Positions 8,688 through 18,134 of a stretch of 64,000 bases of DNA are shown in pieces (the stretch's first letter is position 1; each line of letters starts with the position of its first letter). A program made the position numbers and the translations under genes. Source of the DNA: Natrialbaceae archaeon (lineage in GTDB: Archaea > Halobacteriota > Halobacteria > Halobacteriales > Natrialbaceae); NCBI GenBank assembly GCA_003559215.1, contig PWMF01000022.1, positions 26,955-90,954 on the forward strand, in the 5' to 3' direction. Below the pieces are notes generated by a model. It did not search any database. It saw only the letters and a list, made by a program, of their open reading frames with translations, and was not told where the DNA came from.

Positions 8688-9662
8688 ATGCACACGGGAC
8701 TGTTGACGACGAGTACAGACGAGCTCTCGGAAGCGGACGTCGCCGTTCGTGCCGAAGAGCTCGGATACGCCGACGTCTGGCTGCCCGAGCTGTGGGGTGA
8801 AAGCGGCGTCGTCCGGGCGACCGAGATCGCGACTCGGACCGATGAGCTCGGGATCGGGTCGGCGATCCTGAACGTCTACTCGCGCTCGCCGGCCGTCCTC
8901 GCGATGACCGCGGCCTCGCTGCAGCGGGTCTCCGACGGCCGGTTCGTCCTGGGGGTCGGCACGAGCACGCAGAAGTCGATCGAGGACCTCCACGGCGAGA
9001 GCTTCAACCGTCCCGTGCGGCGCGCCCACGAGACCATCGAGCTGGTCCGCGCGTTCACCGCTGGGGAAGGGCGGGTCGACTACGACGGCGAGCTGCTCGA
9101 AGCGAGTGACTTCCCCTCCCTCGAGGTACCGACGCCGATCTACCACGCGGGGCTGGGCCCCGCGAACCGCCGGGTCGTCGGTCGGCTCGCCGACGGCTGG
9201 ATCCCGCACAACATCCCCTTCTCGCGGCTCGAGGACGCCTTCGAGGAGGTCGCAGGGGCGGCCCGAGAGCGGGACCGAGATCCCGACGATATCGCCGTCG
9301 CGCCGTACGTTCCGGCGGCCGTCAGCGAGGACCTCGAGGCGGCCCGGGACGCGATCCGCAGCCACGTCGCCTACTACGTCGGCAGCGGTGAGGGGTACCG
9401 ACGGGCCGTCGGCGCGGCGTACCCCGGCGAGGCCGAGCGGATCGCCGAGGCCTGGCGCGACGGAAACAGGGGCGAGGCAGCGGACGCGGTTACGGACGAG
9501 CTGGTCGACGACCTCGGCGTGGCGGGGACGCCCGAGGATGCCCGGGATCGCCTCGAGTCCCTCGTCGCCGAAACCGGGATCGACCACCCGATCGTGGTGG
9601 TTCCCGACCCCGCCTCGGACGAGATCGTCGAGCTGACGGTCGAGTCGCTTGCTCCGGTGTAA
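8688..9662 (+). CDS. LLM-class F420-dependent oxidoreductase
   Basis: A 324-residue TIM-barrel enzyme of the bacterial-luciferase-like family that in archaea uses coenzyme F420. It has the family's early segment AEELGYADVWLPE (about residues 22-34), the VSDGRFVLGVGTST turn (about 82-95), the PTPIYHAGLGPANRR strand and the late DDLGVAGTPEDARDRLESL substrate-gating region. Substrate is unknown; relatives include mer-like and alkane or nitro compound oxidoreductases. The start at 8688 is decided by the GCTTTTGTG box 27 bases upstream. An upstream in-frame extension overlaps the GIDE gene and was rejected. Confidence 0.85.
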   Translation: MHTGLLTTSTDELSEADVAVRAEELGYADVWLPELWGESGVVRATEIATRTDELGIGSAILNVYSRSPAVLAMTAASLQRVSDGRFVLGVGTSTQKSIEDLHGESFNRPVRRAHETIELVRAFTAGEGRVDYDGELLEASDFPSLEVPTPIYHAGLGPANRRVVGRLADGWIPHNIPFSRLEDAFEEVAGAARERDRDPDDIAVAPYVPAAVSEDLEAARDAIRSHVAYYVGSGEGYRRAVGAAYPGEAERIAEAWRDGNRGEAADAVTDELVDDLGVAGTPEDARDRLESLVAETGIDHPIVVVPDPASDEIVELTVESLAPV

Positions 9663-10283
9663 CGGGAAGCGGGGTCCAGCGGCCGGATCGAAGGTTGCGG
9701 CTCGAGCCGGAATTGTCTCGGACGGAACGTTCGATCGTCGCCACGGAGGACGCGGAGTTCACCGGAGAGGTGCAACACTGCATCGACTCCGACTCGAGGG
9801 CTGAGGCCGTCAGGACATCCTGTGCCACCCACGCGCCGTTGAGCGAGGGCGTTCCCGGCAGCGGGATCGTGAACGCCGAGACCCTGCCCCTCGACGAGTG
9901 CGGGGATCTGATCGACGCTGAAACCCAGTTCGGGGAGGATCGCGGGTAACCGACGGAGCCGCCGATTCTAGCCGCTCTCACCGTCGATTCGCAATCGGTG
10001 TTCGTGAGTACGCGATAGTCGTACGTCTCGCGGCCCGCTCAGTCCCGGAGACTGCGTCGTCGACGCCGGCCGTTTGTCCGTTCTCCGTCACCCGGACCTG
10101 ACCCGCAAGGACGCGCTCCACGACCGTCGAACCGTCGGCCGTGGGACTGGTCATCCCGTCTGACTGAGTGGTGTTTTTCTGTTCGGCGGGCAACCATCGA
10201 GTGGTACCTATACATAGCGCACTATCGAAAGAAAAAGTTATTCAATAGTAGTCGATGTGTGCTACTAGCCACGTGAGAAACAG
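9663..10283. other. 620-bp stretch with no convincing gene
   Basis: Two weak frames exist. One on the plus strand, 9695-9949, is acidic (84 codons, ends FGEDRG) and starts only with TTG. One on the minus strand, 9978-10154, could start at ATG 10154 (58 codons, MTSPTADGSTVVERVL) and has haloarchaeal-looking codons at its front that decay at its end. Neither resembles a known family. The last 80 bases are AT-rich and hold the nadA promoter region (GAAAAAGTTATTC around 10231-10243). The stretch may be decayed coding DNA. Confidence 0.4.
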
Positions 10284-11417
10284 ATGGCAAAAATGAGAAC
10301 CACGGAGATCGAAACCGACCTGAGCCTGTTCAAATACGATCATCTCGAACAGCTTCCACCGGAGTATCGGAATCTCGAAGAGAACGAGCGAACGGATCGG
10401 ATCGAGCGTTCGCTCGAGATCCTCGGCGACGACGTCGTCGTCCTCGGGCACAACTACCAGCGACGGGAAATCGTCGAGCACGCCGACTTCGTCGGAGACT
10501 CCTACGGGCTCTCGAGGGAGGCGGCCGCGGCCGACGCGGAGTACGTGATCTTCGGCGGCGTGACGTTCATGGCCGAGAGCGCCGACATCATCACCGACGA
10601 CGACCAGACGGTACTTCTCCCGTCGATGGAGGCGTCCTGTCCGATGGCCGGGATGGCCGAGGCGCTGCAGGTCGACGCCGCCTGGGAGGAGATCACGGCG
10701 GCCGCGCCCGACGCCGAGATCGTCCCGATCACGTACATGAACTCCTACGCCGATCTGAAGGCGTTCTGTGCGAGCCAGGGCGGACTGGTCTGTACGTCCT
10801 CGAACGCCCACGAGGCATTCGAGTGGGCCCTCGAGCGCGGCGACAAGGTCCTCTTTCTGCCCGACAAACACCTGGGAGAGAACACGGCCCACCGGCTGGG
10901 GATAGCCGACGAGACCGTTACGTGGGATCCGTGGGATCCGGACGGAAAAAGCGCCGAGGAGGTCGCCGAGAAGGACCTGATTCTCTGGAACGGCTACTGC
11001 CAGGTCCACGAGCGGTTCAGCGAGGCCCACGTCGAGCAGGTCCGCGAGGACCGGCCGGACGCGAACGTGGTCGTCCACCCCGAGTGCCGCCGCGAGGTCG
11101 TCGAGGCCGCCGACGTCGTCGGCTCGACGGCGACGATCCGCGAGACGGTCGCGAACGCCGACCCCGGCGAGACGTGGGCGATCGGCACGGAGATCCACCT
11201 CGCGAACCACCTGCAGCGCTGGCACCCCGAGGTCGAGGTCGTCCCGCTGTGTGGCGACGCCTGCATGGACTGCAACGCCATGCGCCAGATCGACCCCAAC
11301 TACCTCGCGTGGGTCCTCGAGGAGCTGGTCGCGGGCCGGGAGCGCAACGTGATCGAGGTCGCCCCCGAGGAGAAGGAGCTGGCCGAACTGGCGCTCGAGC
11401 GCATGCTGGAGCTCTGA
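10284..11417 (+). CDS. nadA: Quinolinate synthase
   Basis: A 377-residue cytosolic 4Fe-4S enzyme that condenses iminoaspartate with dihydroxyacetone phosphate to quinolinate in de novo NAD synthesis. The three cluster cysteines are expected in SCPMAGMAE (about residue 119), and in HPECRR and CGDACMDCNAM (about 267 and 323-330). The triplicated-fold markers VLGHNYQRREI, YMNSYADLKAF and PDKHLGENTA are present. Full length. First gene of nadA-nadB-nadC, with 6 bases to nadB. An AT-rich element (10231-10243) lies about 40-50 bases upstream. The ATG at 10284 is used here; a second in-frame ATG three codons later is possible. Confidence 0.97.
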   Translation: MAKMRTTEIETDLSLFKYDHLEQLPPEYRNLEENERTDRIERSLEILGDDVVVLGHNYQRREIVEHADFVGDSYGLSREAAAADAEYVIFGGVTFMAESADIITDDDQTVLLPSMEASCPMAGMAEALQVDAAWEEITAAAPDAEIVPITYMNSYADLKAFCASQGGLVCTSSNAHEAFEWALERGDKVLFLPDKHLGENTAHRLGIADETVTWDPWDPDGKSAEEVAEKDLILWNGYCQVHERFSEAHVEQVREDRPDANVVVHPECRREVVEAADVVGSTATIRETVANADPGETWAIGTEIHLANHLQRWHPEVEVVPLCGDACMDCNAMRQIDPNYLAWVLEELVAGRERNVIEVAPEEKELAELALERMLEL

Positions 11418-11423
11418 TCCACG

Positions 11424-12944
11424 ATGAGCGAGACACCACCCCACGACACCGCGGACGTCCTCGTCGTCGGCAGCGGCATCGCGGGCTGTGCGGTTGCCCT
11501 GCAGGCCGCACGCGAGGACGCCGACGTCTGCCTGATAACGAAAGCCGAGCGACCCGCCGACGCCAGCACCGACTGGGCCCAGGGCGGTATCTCGACCGCC
11601 CGCGGCGACCCGGAGGCGCTGAAACGCGACGTCCTTGCGGCCAGCGACGGGACCGCCGATCCCAACGCCGTCGACGTCCTCGTCCGCGAGGCCGACGCGG
11701 CTGTCGAGGATGTCCTCCTCGAGACCCTCGGAATCGGCTTCGACGAGCGCGAGGACGGCGCGTTCGACTACGCCCGCGAGGCGGCCCACTCCGAGCGACG
11801 CATCCTCCACGTCGACGCAGCGACGGGGCGCCACGTCCTGCGCCCGTTCCTGAACTACCTCGACGACCACGATCGCATCGAGGTTCGCCAGGACACCGCC
11901 GCGCTCGAGCTCGTCACCCACGAGGGACGAGTTCACGGCGTCCTCACGGACGAGGAGCCGACGGGCAACCCGATCTACGCCGGCGCGACGGTGCTGGCGA
12001 CAGGCGGGATCGGTGCGCTCTACCCGCGCTCGACGAACCCCGACGGTGCGACGGGCGACGGGATTTCGATGGCCGCGCTGGCCGGCGCCGACGTCGCCGA
12101 CCTCGAGTACGTGCAGTTCCATCCAACCGCTTTCGACGGGGAAGAGCCGTTCCTGCTCTCCGAAGCCCTCCGCGGCGAGGGTGCCGTCTTCCGCAACGGC
12201 GACGGAAGGCGGTTCATGACGGAGTACCATTCTGACGCCGAACTCGCGCCACGGGACGTCGTCGCCCGCGCCGTCGCGACCGAGCGAGAGGAAACGGGCG
12301 AAGTCGTCCTCGACGTCTCCCCGATCGCGTTCGACGCCGAGTTCCCGACGATCGCCGAGAGCTGCCGTGAGCACGGGCTTGAGGGCGCCGAAATACCAGT
12401 TGCGCCCTGTGAACACTTCCTGTGCGGCGGGATCGACGTCGACGATCGCGGGCGGACGAGCCTCGAGGGACTGTACGCCGTCGGCGAGTGCGCCCGCACC
12501 GGCGTCCACGGGGCGAACCGGCTGGCGAGCACGAGCCTACTTGAGGGGTTGGTCTGGGGATTGCGGGCGGGCGAGGCTGCGGCCGGCCGCAAAGCGAAAC
12601 CCCGGGTCGTCGACGCGACCGAACTCCGCGACAGCGATCCCGCCCTTCCCGAGCGCTTCTCGGCCGAGAAGTTCACCCGACTGCAGCGGACGATGAACGA
12701 CTCGCTGGGCCTCGAGCGCGACCCCGACGGAATCGCCCGCGCGAGCGCCGTCCTCCGGCGGCTCAAGGGCGAGGTCGACGCTTACACCCGAACCAGGACC
12801 TCACGCGAACTCTACGAGCTCCGGAACGCCTGCGTCACCGCCCTGTTGATCGCGCGGGCCGCGGGCGAGAACCCCGAATCGCGGGGCTGTCACCACCTCG
12901 TTCGCGAGGACGCGCCGACCGCCGAGCCGGAGGTACCCCGATGA
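11424..12944 (+). CDS. nadB: L-aspartate oxidase
   Basis: A 506-residue FAD enzyme that oxidises L-aspartate to iminoaspartate, the substrate of NadA. The N-terminal dinucleotide fold is VLVVGSGIAGCAVALQAA (about residues 13-30). The aspartate-oxidase signatures DWAQGGIS (about 49-56), ATGGIGALYPRSTNP, LEYVQFHPTAF and GANRLASTSLLEGLVWG are all in place. The C-terminal helical domain is of normal length and ends in a polar tail with EPEVPR. It overlaps nadC by four bases (ATGA), so translation is probably coupled. The oxidase needs fumarate or O2 as acceptor. Confidence 0.97.
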   Translation: MSETPPHDTADVLVVGSGIAGCAVALQAAREDADVCLITKAERPADASTDWAQGGISTARGDPEALKRDVLAASDGTADPNAVDVLVREADAAVEDVLLETLGIGFDEREDGAFDYAREAAHSERRILHVDAATGRHVLRPFLNYLDDHDRIEVRQDTAALELVTHEGRVHGVLTDEEPTGNPIYAGATVLATGGIGALYPRSTNPDGATGDGISMAALAGADVADLEYVQFHPTAFDGEEPFLLSEALRGEGAVFRNGDGRRFMTEYHSDAELAPRDVVARAVATEREETGEVVLDVSPIAFDAEFPTIAESCREHGLEGAEIPVAPCEHFLCGGIDVDDRGRTSLEGLYAVGECARTGVHGANRLASTSLLEGLVWGLRAGEAAAGRKAKPRVVDATELRDSDPALPERFSAEKFTRLQRTMNDSLGLERDPDGIARASAVLRRLKGEVDAYTRTRTSRELYELRNACVTALLIARAAGENPESRGCHHLVREDAPTAEPEVPR

Positions 12945-13762
12945 TCACCGACGCCCAGGTCGAGCGCTGGCTCCGGGAGGACATCGGTCACCACGACGTC
13001 ACCAACCGGGTCCCGGGCGAGACGACGGGCCGGCTCGTCGCGAAGGAGGGCGGCGTTGCGGCTGGACTCGAGGCCGCCCGCGCGGTCTTCGACTATCTGG
13101 GCGTCGACGTTTTCGAGGCGTGCGAGCCCGGCTCGCGGATCGAGCCCGGCGACGAGGTCCTCCGCGTCGCGGGGGCCACGCGCGAGGTCCTCCGGGGAGA
13201 GCGCGTTGCCGTGAACCTGGTCGGACACGCCTCGGGCATCGCGACCCGAACCCGCAGGGCGGTCGACGAGGCGCGAACCGAGTCGGACGACGTCCGGATC
13301 GCCGCGACTCGGAAGACGACCCCCGGACTGCGGGGTCTCGAGAAGCGGGCCGTCGTCGCTGGCGGGGGCGACACCCATCGTCTCGACTCCTCCCATATGG
13401 TGATGGTCAAGGACAACCACGTCGCCGAGCTGGGTCTCGAGGACGCCGTCTCGCGGTTCCGGGAGCGGGCGTCGTTCGCGACGAAGATCGAGGTCGAGGT
13501 CGAGTCGCCGGAGGACGCGCCCCGAGCCGTGGAGGCCGGTGCGGACGTCGTCCTGCTCGACAACATGACGCCCGCGGGGACCCGGAGGGGGGTCGAGCTG
13601 CTCGCCGAGACCGACGCGCTGGTGGAGGCAAGCGGCGGCATCAGGTTCGAGACGGTCGCCGACTACGCCGCGACGGGCGTCGACGTCATCTCGATGGGAT
13701 CGCTGACCCACTCGGCGCCCGCGCTGGATCTATCCTTCCGAACCGGTGAGGAGGCCGCGTAG
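12941..13762 (+). CDS. nadC: Nicotinate-nucleotide pyrophosphorylase (carboxylating)
   Basis: A 273-residue enzyme that converts quinolinate and PRPP to nicotinate mononucleotide and CO2. The type II phosphoribosyltransferase signatures are visible: ATRKTTPGLRGLEKRAV (about residues 124-140), GGGDTHRLDSSHMVMVKDNH (about 145-164), VLLDNMTPAGTR (about 205-216) and ASGGIRFETV with DVISMGSLTHSAPALD at the phosphate site. It starts inside the nadB stop (ATGA overlap) and closes the de novo NAD operon. Confidence 0.97.
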   Translation: MITDAQVERWLREDIGHHDVTNRVPGETTGRLVAKEGGVAAGLEAARAVFDYLGVDVFEACEPGSRIEPGDEVLRVAGATREVLRGERVAVNLVGHASGIATRTRRAVDEARTESDDVRIAATRKTTPGLRGLEKRAVVAGGGDTHRLDSSHMVMVKDNHVAELGLEDAVSRFRERASFATKIEVEVESPEDAPRAVEAGADVVLLDNMTPAGTRRGVELLAETDALVEASGGIRFETVADYAATGVDVISMGSLTHSAPALDLSFRTGEEAA

Positions 13763-13782
13763 AGCGCGAAGCTCCGCACACG

Positions 13783-13791
13783 ACCTTTTTG
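13783..13791 (+). promoter_or_regulatory. TATA-like element of kptA
   Basis: ACCTTTTTG, centred about 27 bases before the GTG at 13816. This decides the GTG start and suggests a leaderless transcript separate from nadABC. Confidence 0.45.
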
Positions 13792-13815
13792 TCCTCGAGC
13801 GCCCACCGCTCTCTC

Positions 13816-14508
13816 GTGACGGAACCAGTTCGAACCTGTGCGGAGCACGGCCCGTTCGCGACCGACGACGGCACGTGTCCGCGCTGTGGCGCCCGCGGGA
13901 CGGAGCTTCTCACCGGAGCGCGACGGCGCCGCATCTCGAAGTACACGAGCGGCGCCCTGCGGCACTTCCCCGAGGACGCCAGCCTCGAGCTCGACGGTCG
14001 TGGATGGACGAGCTACGACGAGCTCGTCGCCGCGGTCGAGCGGAAGTACGGCTGGGCCGGCCACGAGCACGTCGCGGCCGTGATCGCGACCGATCCGAAG
14101 GGACGGTTCGAACGCACCGGTCCGGAAGGGGCGGACGAGGGGAGCGACCCCGGCGACCGCGTCCGCGCGGCCTACGGCCACTCCGTCGACGTCGACCTCG
14201 AGCCGACCGACGCGCCGGTACCCGACGAGCTCTACCACGGCACCGCACCCGCGAACCTCGAGTCGATCCGCGAGTCGGGGCTGCGGCCGATTTCCCGCCA
14301 GCACGTTCACCTCTCGGAGAGTCCCGGAGCCGCCCGCCACGTCGGCAGCCGACACGCGACCGACCCCGTCGTCCTCGCCGTCGACGCGGCCGGAATGCTC
14401 GCGGACGATCACCGGATCACGAAACGCGGCCGCGAGACGTACACGGCGGATCGGGTACCCCCGAGGTATCTCGACGAGTCCGCCTCGAGCGACGATCGCC
14501 GTCACTGA
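13816..14508 (+). CDS. kptA: tRNA 2'-phosphotransferase (NAD-dependent RNA 2'-phosphotransferase)
   Basis: A 230-residue enzyme. It opens with a small zinc-ribbon-like part (CAEHGPF, CPRCGARG, residues about 6-32), as in haloarchaeal KptA proteins. The RNA-binding winged helix follows (ISKYTSGALRHFPEDASLEL, about 47-66), then the NAD-binding ART-like fold with LYHGTAPANLESIRESGL, where H and G flank the nicotinamide. KptA removes a 2'-phosphate from RNA by transfer to NAD, giving ADP-ribose cyclic phosphate. It sits 53 bases after nadC, so a consumer of NAD follows the NAD operon. The start is GTG. Confidence 0.9.
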   Translation: MTEPVRTCAEHGPFATDDGTCPRCGARGTELLTGARRRRISKYTSGALRHFPEDASLELDGRGWTSYDELVAAVERKYGWAGHEHVAAVIATDPKGRFERTGPEGADEGSDPGDRVRAAYGHSVDVDLEPTDAPVPDELYHGTAPANLESIRESGLRPISRQHVHLSESPGAARHVGSRHATDPVVLAVDAAGMLADDHRITKRGRETYTADRVPPRYLDESASSDDRRH

Positions 14509-14805
14509 CTGTGACCCGTGAGCGACGTTGCAGATGCGATCGGCGGCTTCGTTCCAGTGCCGGAGTGGGCCCCTGCTCGCGACGGATCTTCCGCCGGGTC
14601 CCGACGCAAGCCCGAACACGCGGTATCTGGGCGACGAGTAGATCGATCCCGGCGACCGGCAGTCGATCGCGGTCGAGAACCCCGACACCCGCGAGGGGAT
14701 CGCGACCCGATCCTCGACTCGCGAATCGATCGACGCCCCGCCGGTTGCGGATTGCTATCAGGAGCCGACAGGAACCTTATCCGTTTCAATAGCCATTACC
14801 CGGAC
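14509..14805. other. 300-bp intergenic stretch, possible gene remnant
   Basis: No intact gene. One plus-strand frame reads haloarchaeal-like protein (NTRYLGDE, stop, IDPGDRQSIAVENPDTREGI) on both sides of a TAG at 14638-14640, which would suit a decayed coding sequence. The last 35 bases hold a CCTTAT box (about 14775-14780) roughly 28 bases before the kinase ATG. Confidence 0.35.
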
Positions 14806-17800
14806 ATGAGCACGGGAGCGGGTCCTGATGAGGGGGACGGACGGCTCTGGGGGAGCGTCGACGACGACGCGGCACTCCAGCGGTATCGGACGCTCGTCGG
14901 TGCGATCGACGACGGCGTCTATCAGCTCGATTCGGAGGGGAACTTCGTCGCGGTCAACGACGTCATGGTCGAGATGACGGGCTACAGGCGGGCGGAGCTC
15001 CTGGGCGAACACGTCTCGCTGATTCTGGACGACGACGACGTTTCAGCCATCGAGAGCGCGGTGTCGGCCCGTCTCGAGGGAACGAGCAAGGGGAACGAAA
15101 CGTTCGAACTGGGTGTTCGGACCGCCATCGGCGAGGTCGTACCGTGCGGACTCCGGGTCAATCCGCTCGCGGATGACGGCGAGCTTCGGGCCACGATCGG
15201 CGTGGTGCGGGACCGTACCGAGCCGAAACGACGACTGGACACGTTCGAGTCCCCGGACGCGCCGCCGGGGTCGGTCACCGACATCCTCGACGAGGCCGAC
15301 ATCGGCGTGTTCGTCCTCGACGACGCGTTCGAGGTCGCGTGGGCCGACGAGACCGTCGAACGGTACTTCGGACTGGATCGGGACGCGATCGTCGGCCGCG
15401 ACAAACGGGTGCTAGTGGAGGAAACGGTAAAACACGAACTCGAGGATCCGGAACGGTTCGCCGAAACCGTGCTGGCCACCTACGACGACAACAGCTACAT
15501 CGAGCGTTTCGAGTGCCAGGTTACGCCGGGCGACGGCCGCGACGGCCGGTGGCTCGAACACTACAGCAAACCGATCGAGTCGGGCCGGTACGCCGGCGGG
15601 CGGATCGAGTTCTACTACGACATCACCGACAGGAAGCGCTCGGAGAGCGCCCTCTGGGAGAGCAGGGAGGAGTTTCACTCCCTGGTCGACGCGATCGAGG
15701 AGTACGCGATCTTCCGGCTGGACCCGGACGGTCGCGTCATCAGCTGGAACACGGGCGCCGAGCGAATCAAGGGATACGACCGCGAGGAGATCCTCGGCGA
15801 ACCGTTCTCGGTTTTCTACACGCCCGAGGACCGCGAGGCGGGCGTTCCGGAGCGGAACCTCGAGCGGGCGACCGAACGCGGCTCGATCGAGGACGAGGGG
15901 TGGCGCGTCCGCGCGGACGGCTCGCAGTTCTGGGCGAACGTCACCACCACGCCGATTCGGGACAGCGACGGCACTCACCGGGGTTACCTGAAGGTAACGC
16001 GGGATATCACCGAGCGCCGACAGCGCGAGCAACGACTCCAGAGCGAACTCGAGGAGGTTTTCGGCAGGATCTCCGATGCGTTCTACGCGGTCGACGACGA
16101 GTTCCGATTCACACACGTCAACGACCGCGCCGAGGAACTCCTGCAGCACCCCGAGGACGAGCTGCTCGGCGAACGCCTCTGGGACGTCTTTCCGTCCGCC
16201 GCCGAGATCGACGAGGTCTGGGACGCGTTCCACACCGCGCGGGAAACCCAGGAGGCGACCAGCTACGAACTCTACTACGACACGCTCGGGTTCTGGGTCG
16301 AGGCGAACCTCTACCCCTCCGAAACCGGCATCTCGGTCTACTTCCGGGACGTCACCGAACGCAGGGAGCGCGAGCAGTACCTGGAGGACGCCAAGGAACA
16401 GCTCGAGGCCGCGACCGAGGCCGGTGCGGTCGGAACCTGGGAGTGGGACGTCGCCGAGGACACGTTCGTCGCCGGCGCCTCCTTCGCCCGGACGTTCGGA
16501 CTCGATCCGGAGCGGGCACGGGAGGGGGTCCCCCTCGAACGGCTGCTGTCGTCGATCCACGAGGACGACCGCGAGCGCGTCGCCGCGCGGATCGATGACG
16601 CCCTCGAGAGCTGTGACGAGTACGAAGCGGAGTATCGCGTCCGAAACGCCGACGGCGAGATCCGCTGGGTCTTCGCCCGCGGCCACGTCGAGTGCGACGA
16701 GGACGGGAACGCCGAGACGTTCCCCGGTGCGCTCACCGACATCACCGAGCGCAAGCGGGCCGAACTCGAGGCCGAGAAGCAACGCAAACAGCTCGAGACC
16801 CTGTTCCGGGTGTTGCCCGTCGGCGCCGTGGTCGCGGACGAGGACGGATCGCTGGTCAGGGCGAACGCCACGGCCAAGGAGATCTGGGGTGGCGACGTCT
16901 TCGACGCCGACTCCGTCGCCGAGTACGAGAAGTACACCGCCGTCTGGGCGGACTCCGGCGAGCCGGTCGAACTCGAAGAGCGGACGATGTCCCAGGTGCT
17001 CCGCGGGGAGGAAGTGACCGAACCGAACGTCTATGAGATTCGGACGTTCGACGGAGAACGGCGGATCGTTATGGAACACGGGATGCCGGTCAGAGACGAA
17101 CGCGGCAACGTGCGTCGTGCGGTCGTTACGGTCACGGATATCACCGAGCGCCGCGAGTACCAGCGGAAGCTCGAGGAGACGATCGAGCAACTCGAGACCT
17201 CGAACGAACGCCTCGAGCAGTTCGCCTACGCGGCCTCCCACGACCTGCAAGAGCCCCTACGGATGGTCTCGAGCTATCTGCAGCTGATCGAGAGCCGCTA
17301 CGGCGACCTGTTCGACGACGATGGCGAGGAGTTCCTGCAGTTCGCGATCGACGGCGCGGAGCGGATGCGAAGCATGATCGACGGCCTGCTCGCGTACTCC
17401 CGCGTCGAAACGGGTGGGAATCCCCTCGAGCCGACGGACCTCGAGCGCGTCCTCGACGACGTCCTGGATGACGTTCAGTTCCGGCTCGAGGAGAGCGGTG
17501 CTGAACTGACGGTCGACACGCTGCCCCGAGTGAACGGCGATGCGGACCAGCTCCGCCAGGTGTTTCAGAACCTGCTGCGTAACGCGATCGAGTACAGCGG
17601 CGACGAGCCGCCGACGATCCGCGTCGACGCCGAGCGGCTGGACGGGAAGTGGAAGATCGCGGTCCGCGACGAGGGGATCGGCATCGACCCCGACGACCAG
17701 GACCGCGTGTTCGAGGTCTTCCAGCGGCTTCACAGCCGCGGCGAGCACGAGGGAATGGGGATCGGTCTGGCGCTCTGTCAGCGGATCGTCGAGCGCCACG

Positions 17801-17880
17801 ACGGCGAGATCTGGATCGACTCCGAACCCGGCGAGGGGACGACGGTCTCGCTGACGCTGCCGGCGGTCGACGAGTCGTAG
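14806..17880 (+). CDS. Soluble multi-PAS sensor histidine kinase
   Basis: A 1024-residue kinase without membrane segments. Six PAS domains follow one another: about 28-135, 160-275, 285-400, 410-520, 530-650 and 665-790, most closing with a DITER/DVTER-type PAC end. The HisKA helix holds the phospho-acceptor His812 in AASHDLQEPLRM. The ATPase domain has the N box at Asn926 (NLLRNAIEYS), G1 as DEGIGIDP, F as VFEVFQRLHSRG and G2 as GMGIGLALCQRI. The start at ATG 14806 is backed by a TATA-like CCTTAT about 28 bases upstream; the open frame continues upstream without coding character. No response regulator is adjacent, so it is an orphan kinase with unknown stimulus. Confidence 0.93.
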   Translation: MSTGAGPDEGDGRLWGSVDDDAALQRYRTLVGAIDDGVYQLDSEGNFVAVNDVMVEMTGYRRAELLGEHVSLILDDDDVSAIESAVSARLEGTSKGNETFELGVRTAIGEVVPCGLRVNPLADDGELRATIGVVRDRTEPKRRLDTFESPDAPPGSVTDILDEADIGVFVLDDAFEVAWADETVERYFGLDRDAIVGRDKRVLVEETVKHELEDPERFAETVLATYDDNSYIERFECQVTPGDGRDGRWLEHYSKPIESGRYAGGRIEFYYDITDRKRSESALWESREEFHSLVDAIEEYAIFRLDPDGRVISWNTGAERIKGYDREEILGEPFSVFYTPEDREAGVPERNLERATERGSIEDEGWRVRADGSQFWANVTTTPIRDSDGTHRGYLKVTRDITERRQREQRLQSELEEVFGRISDAFYAVDDEFRFTHVNDRAEELLQHPEDELLGERLWDVFPSAAEIDEVWDAFHTARETQEATSYELYYDTLGFWVEANLYPSETGISVYFRDVTERREREQYLEDAKEQLEAATEAGAVGTWEWDVAEDTFVAGASFARTFGLDPERAREGVPLERLLSSIHEDDRERVAARIDDALESCDEYEAEYRVRNADGEIRWVFARGHVECDEDGNAETFPGALTDITERKRAELEAEKQRKQLETLFRVLPVGAVVADEDGSLVRANATAKEIWGGDVFDADSVAEYEKYTAVWADSGEPVELEERTMSQVLRGEEVTEPNVYEIRTFDGERRIVMEHGMPVRDERGNVRRAVVTVTDITERREYQRKLEETIEQLETSNERLEQFAYAASHDLQEPLRMVSSYLQLIESRYGDLFDDDGEEFLQFAIDGAERMRSMIDGLLAYSRVETGGNPLEPTDLERVLDDVLDDVQFRLEESGAELTVDTLPRVNGDADQLRQVFQNLLRNAIEYSGDEPPTIRVDAERLDGKWKIAVRDEGIGIDPDDQDRVFEVFQRLHSRGEHEGMGIGLALCQRIVERHDGEIWIDSEPGEGTTVSLTLPAVDES

Positions 17881-18027
17881 CGGCCGATCGAGATTCGGGA
17901 GAACAGTGTCGCCGGACGATCTCGAGCCGAGATCCCGGGAAACGACGCTCCAGCGTCTCGCGTGTCTCGTTCGGCGACGCCGGAGTAGCCGGTCCGCTCG
18001 AGGCGGTACTCGTCGGTTTTTCTAAAC

Positions 18028-18133
18028 TGCGAGGGAAGGGATTTGAACCACGCGAAACGCTCGCTCTCGCTCGCGTTTCTCTCGTTCAAATCCCCTCGTT
18101 TCGCAGCTATCGCTCACGGGTGTTCGCGATAGC
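18028..18133. repeat. Partial tRNA-Leu 3' copy with nested palindromes
   Basis: Bases 18028-18049 repeat the 3' 22 bases of the adjacent tRNA-Leu (18135-18156) in direct orientation, 107 bases apart. Inside lies an inverted T-arm: GGGATTTGAAC at 18038-18048 pairs with GTTCAAATCCC at 18084-18094, and GCGAAACGC pairs partly with the GCGTTTC tract between them. A second perfect hairpin, GCTATCGC at 18106-18113 with GCGATAGC at 18126-18133, abuts the tRNA. This resembles the trace of an integration or palindrome insertion at a tRNA 3' end. Confidence 0.7.
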
Positions 18134-18134
18134 A

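Noticed and set aside
9978..10154. A 58-codon minus-strand frame upstream of nadA
   Set aside because: No family resemblance, and the codon pattern decays toward its end. Kept only as part of the unresolved stretch.
10242..12509. A 755-codon open frame antisense to nadA and nadB
   Set aside because: Long antisense frames are expected in GC-rich haloarchaeal DNA. The sense frames are recognisable NAD enzymes with all motifs, and the antisense product has no domain.
18028..18133. A second tRNA gene beside tRNA-Leu
   Set aside because: Only the 3' 22 bases match a tRNA; no acceptor, D or anticodon arm is present.
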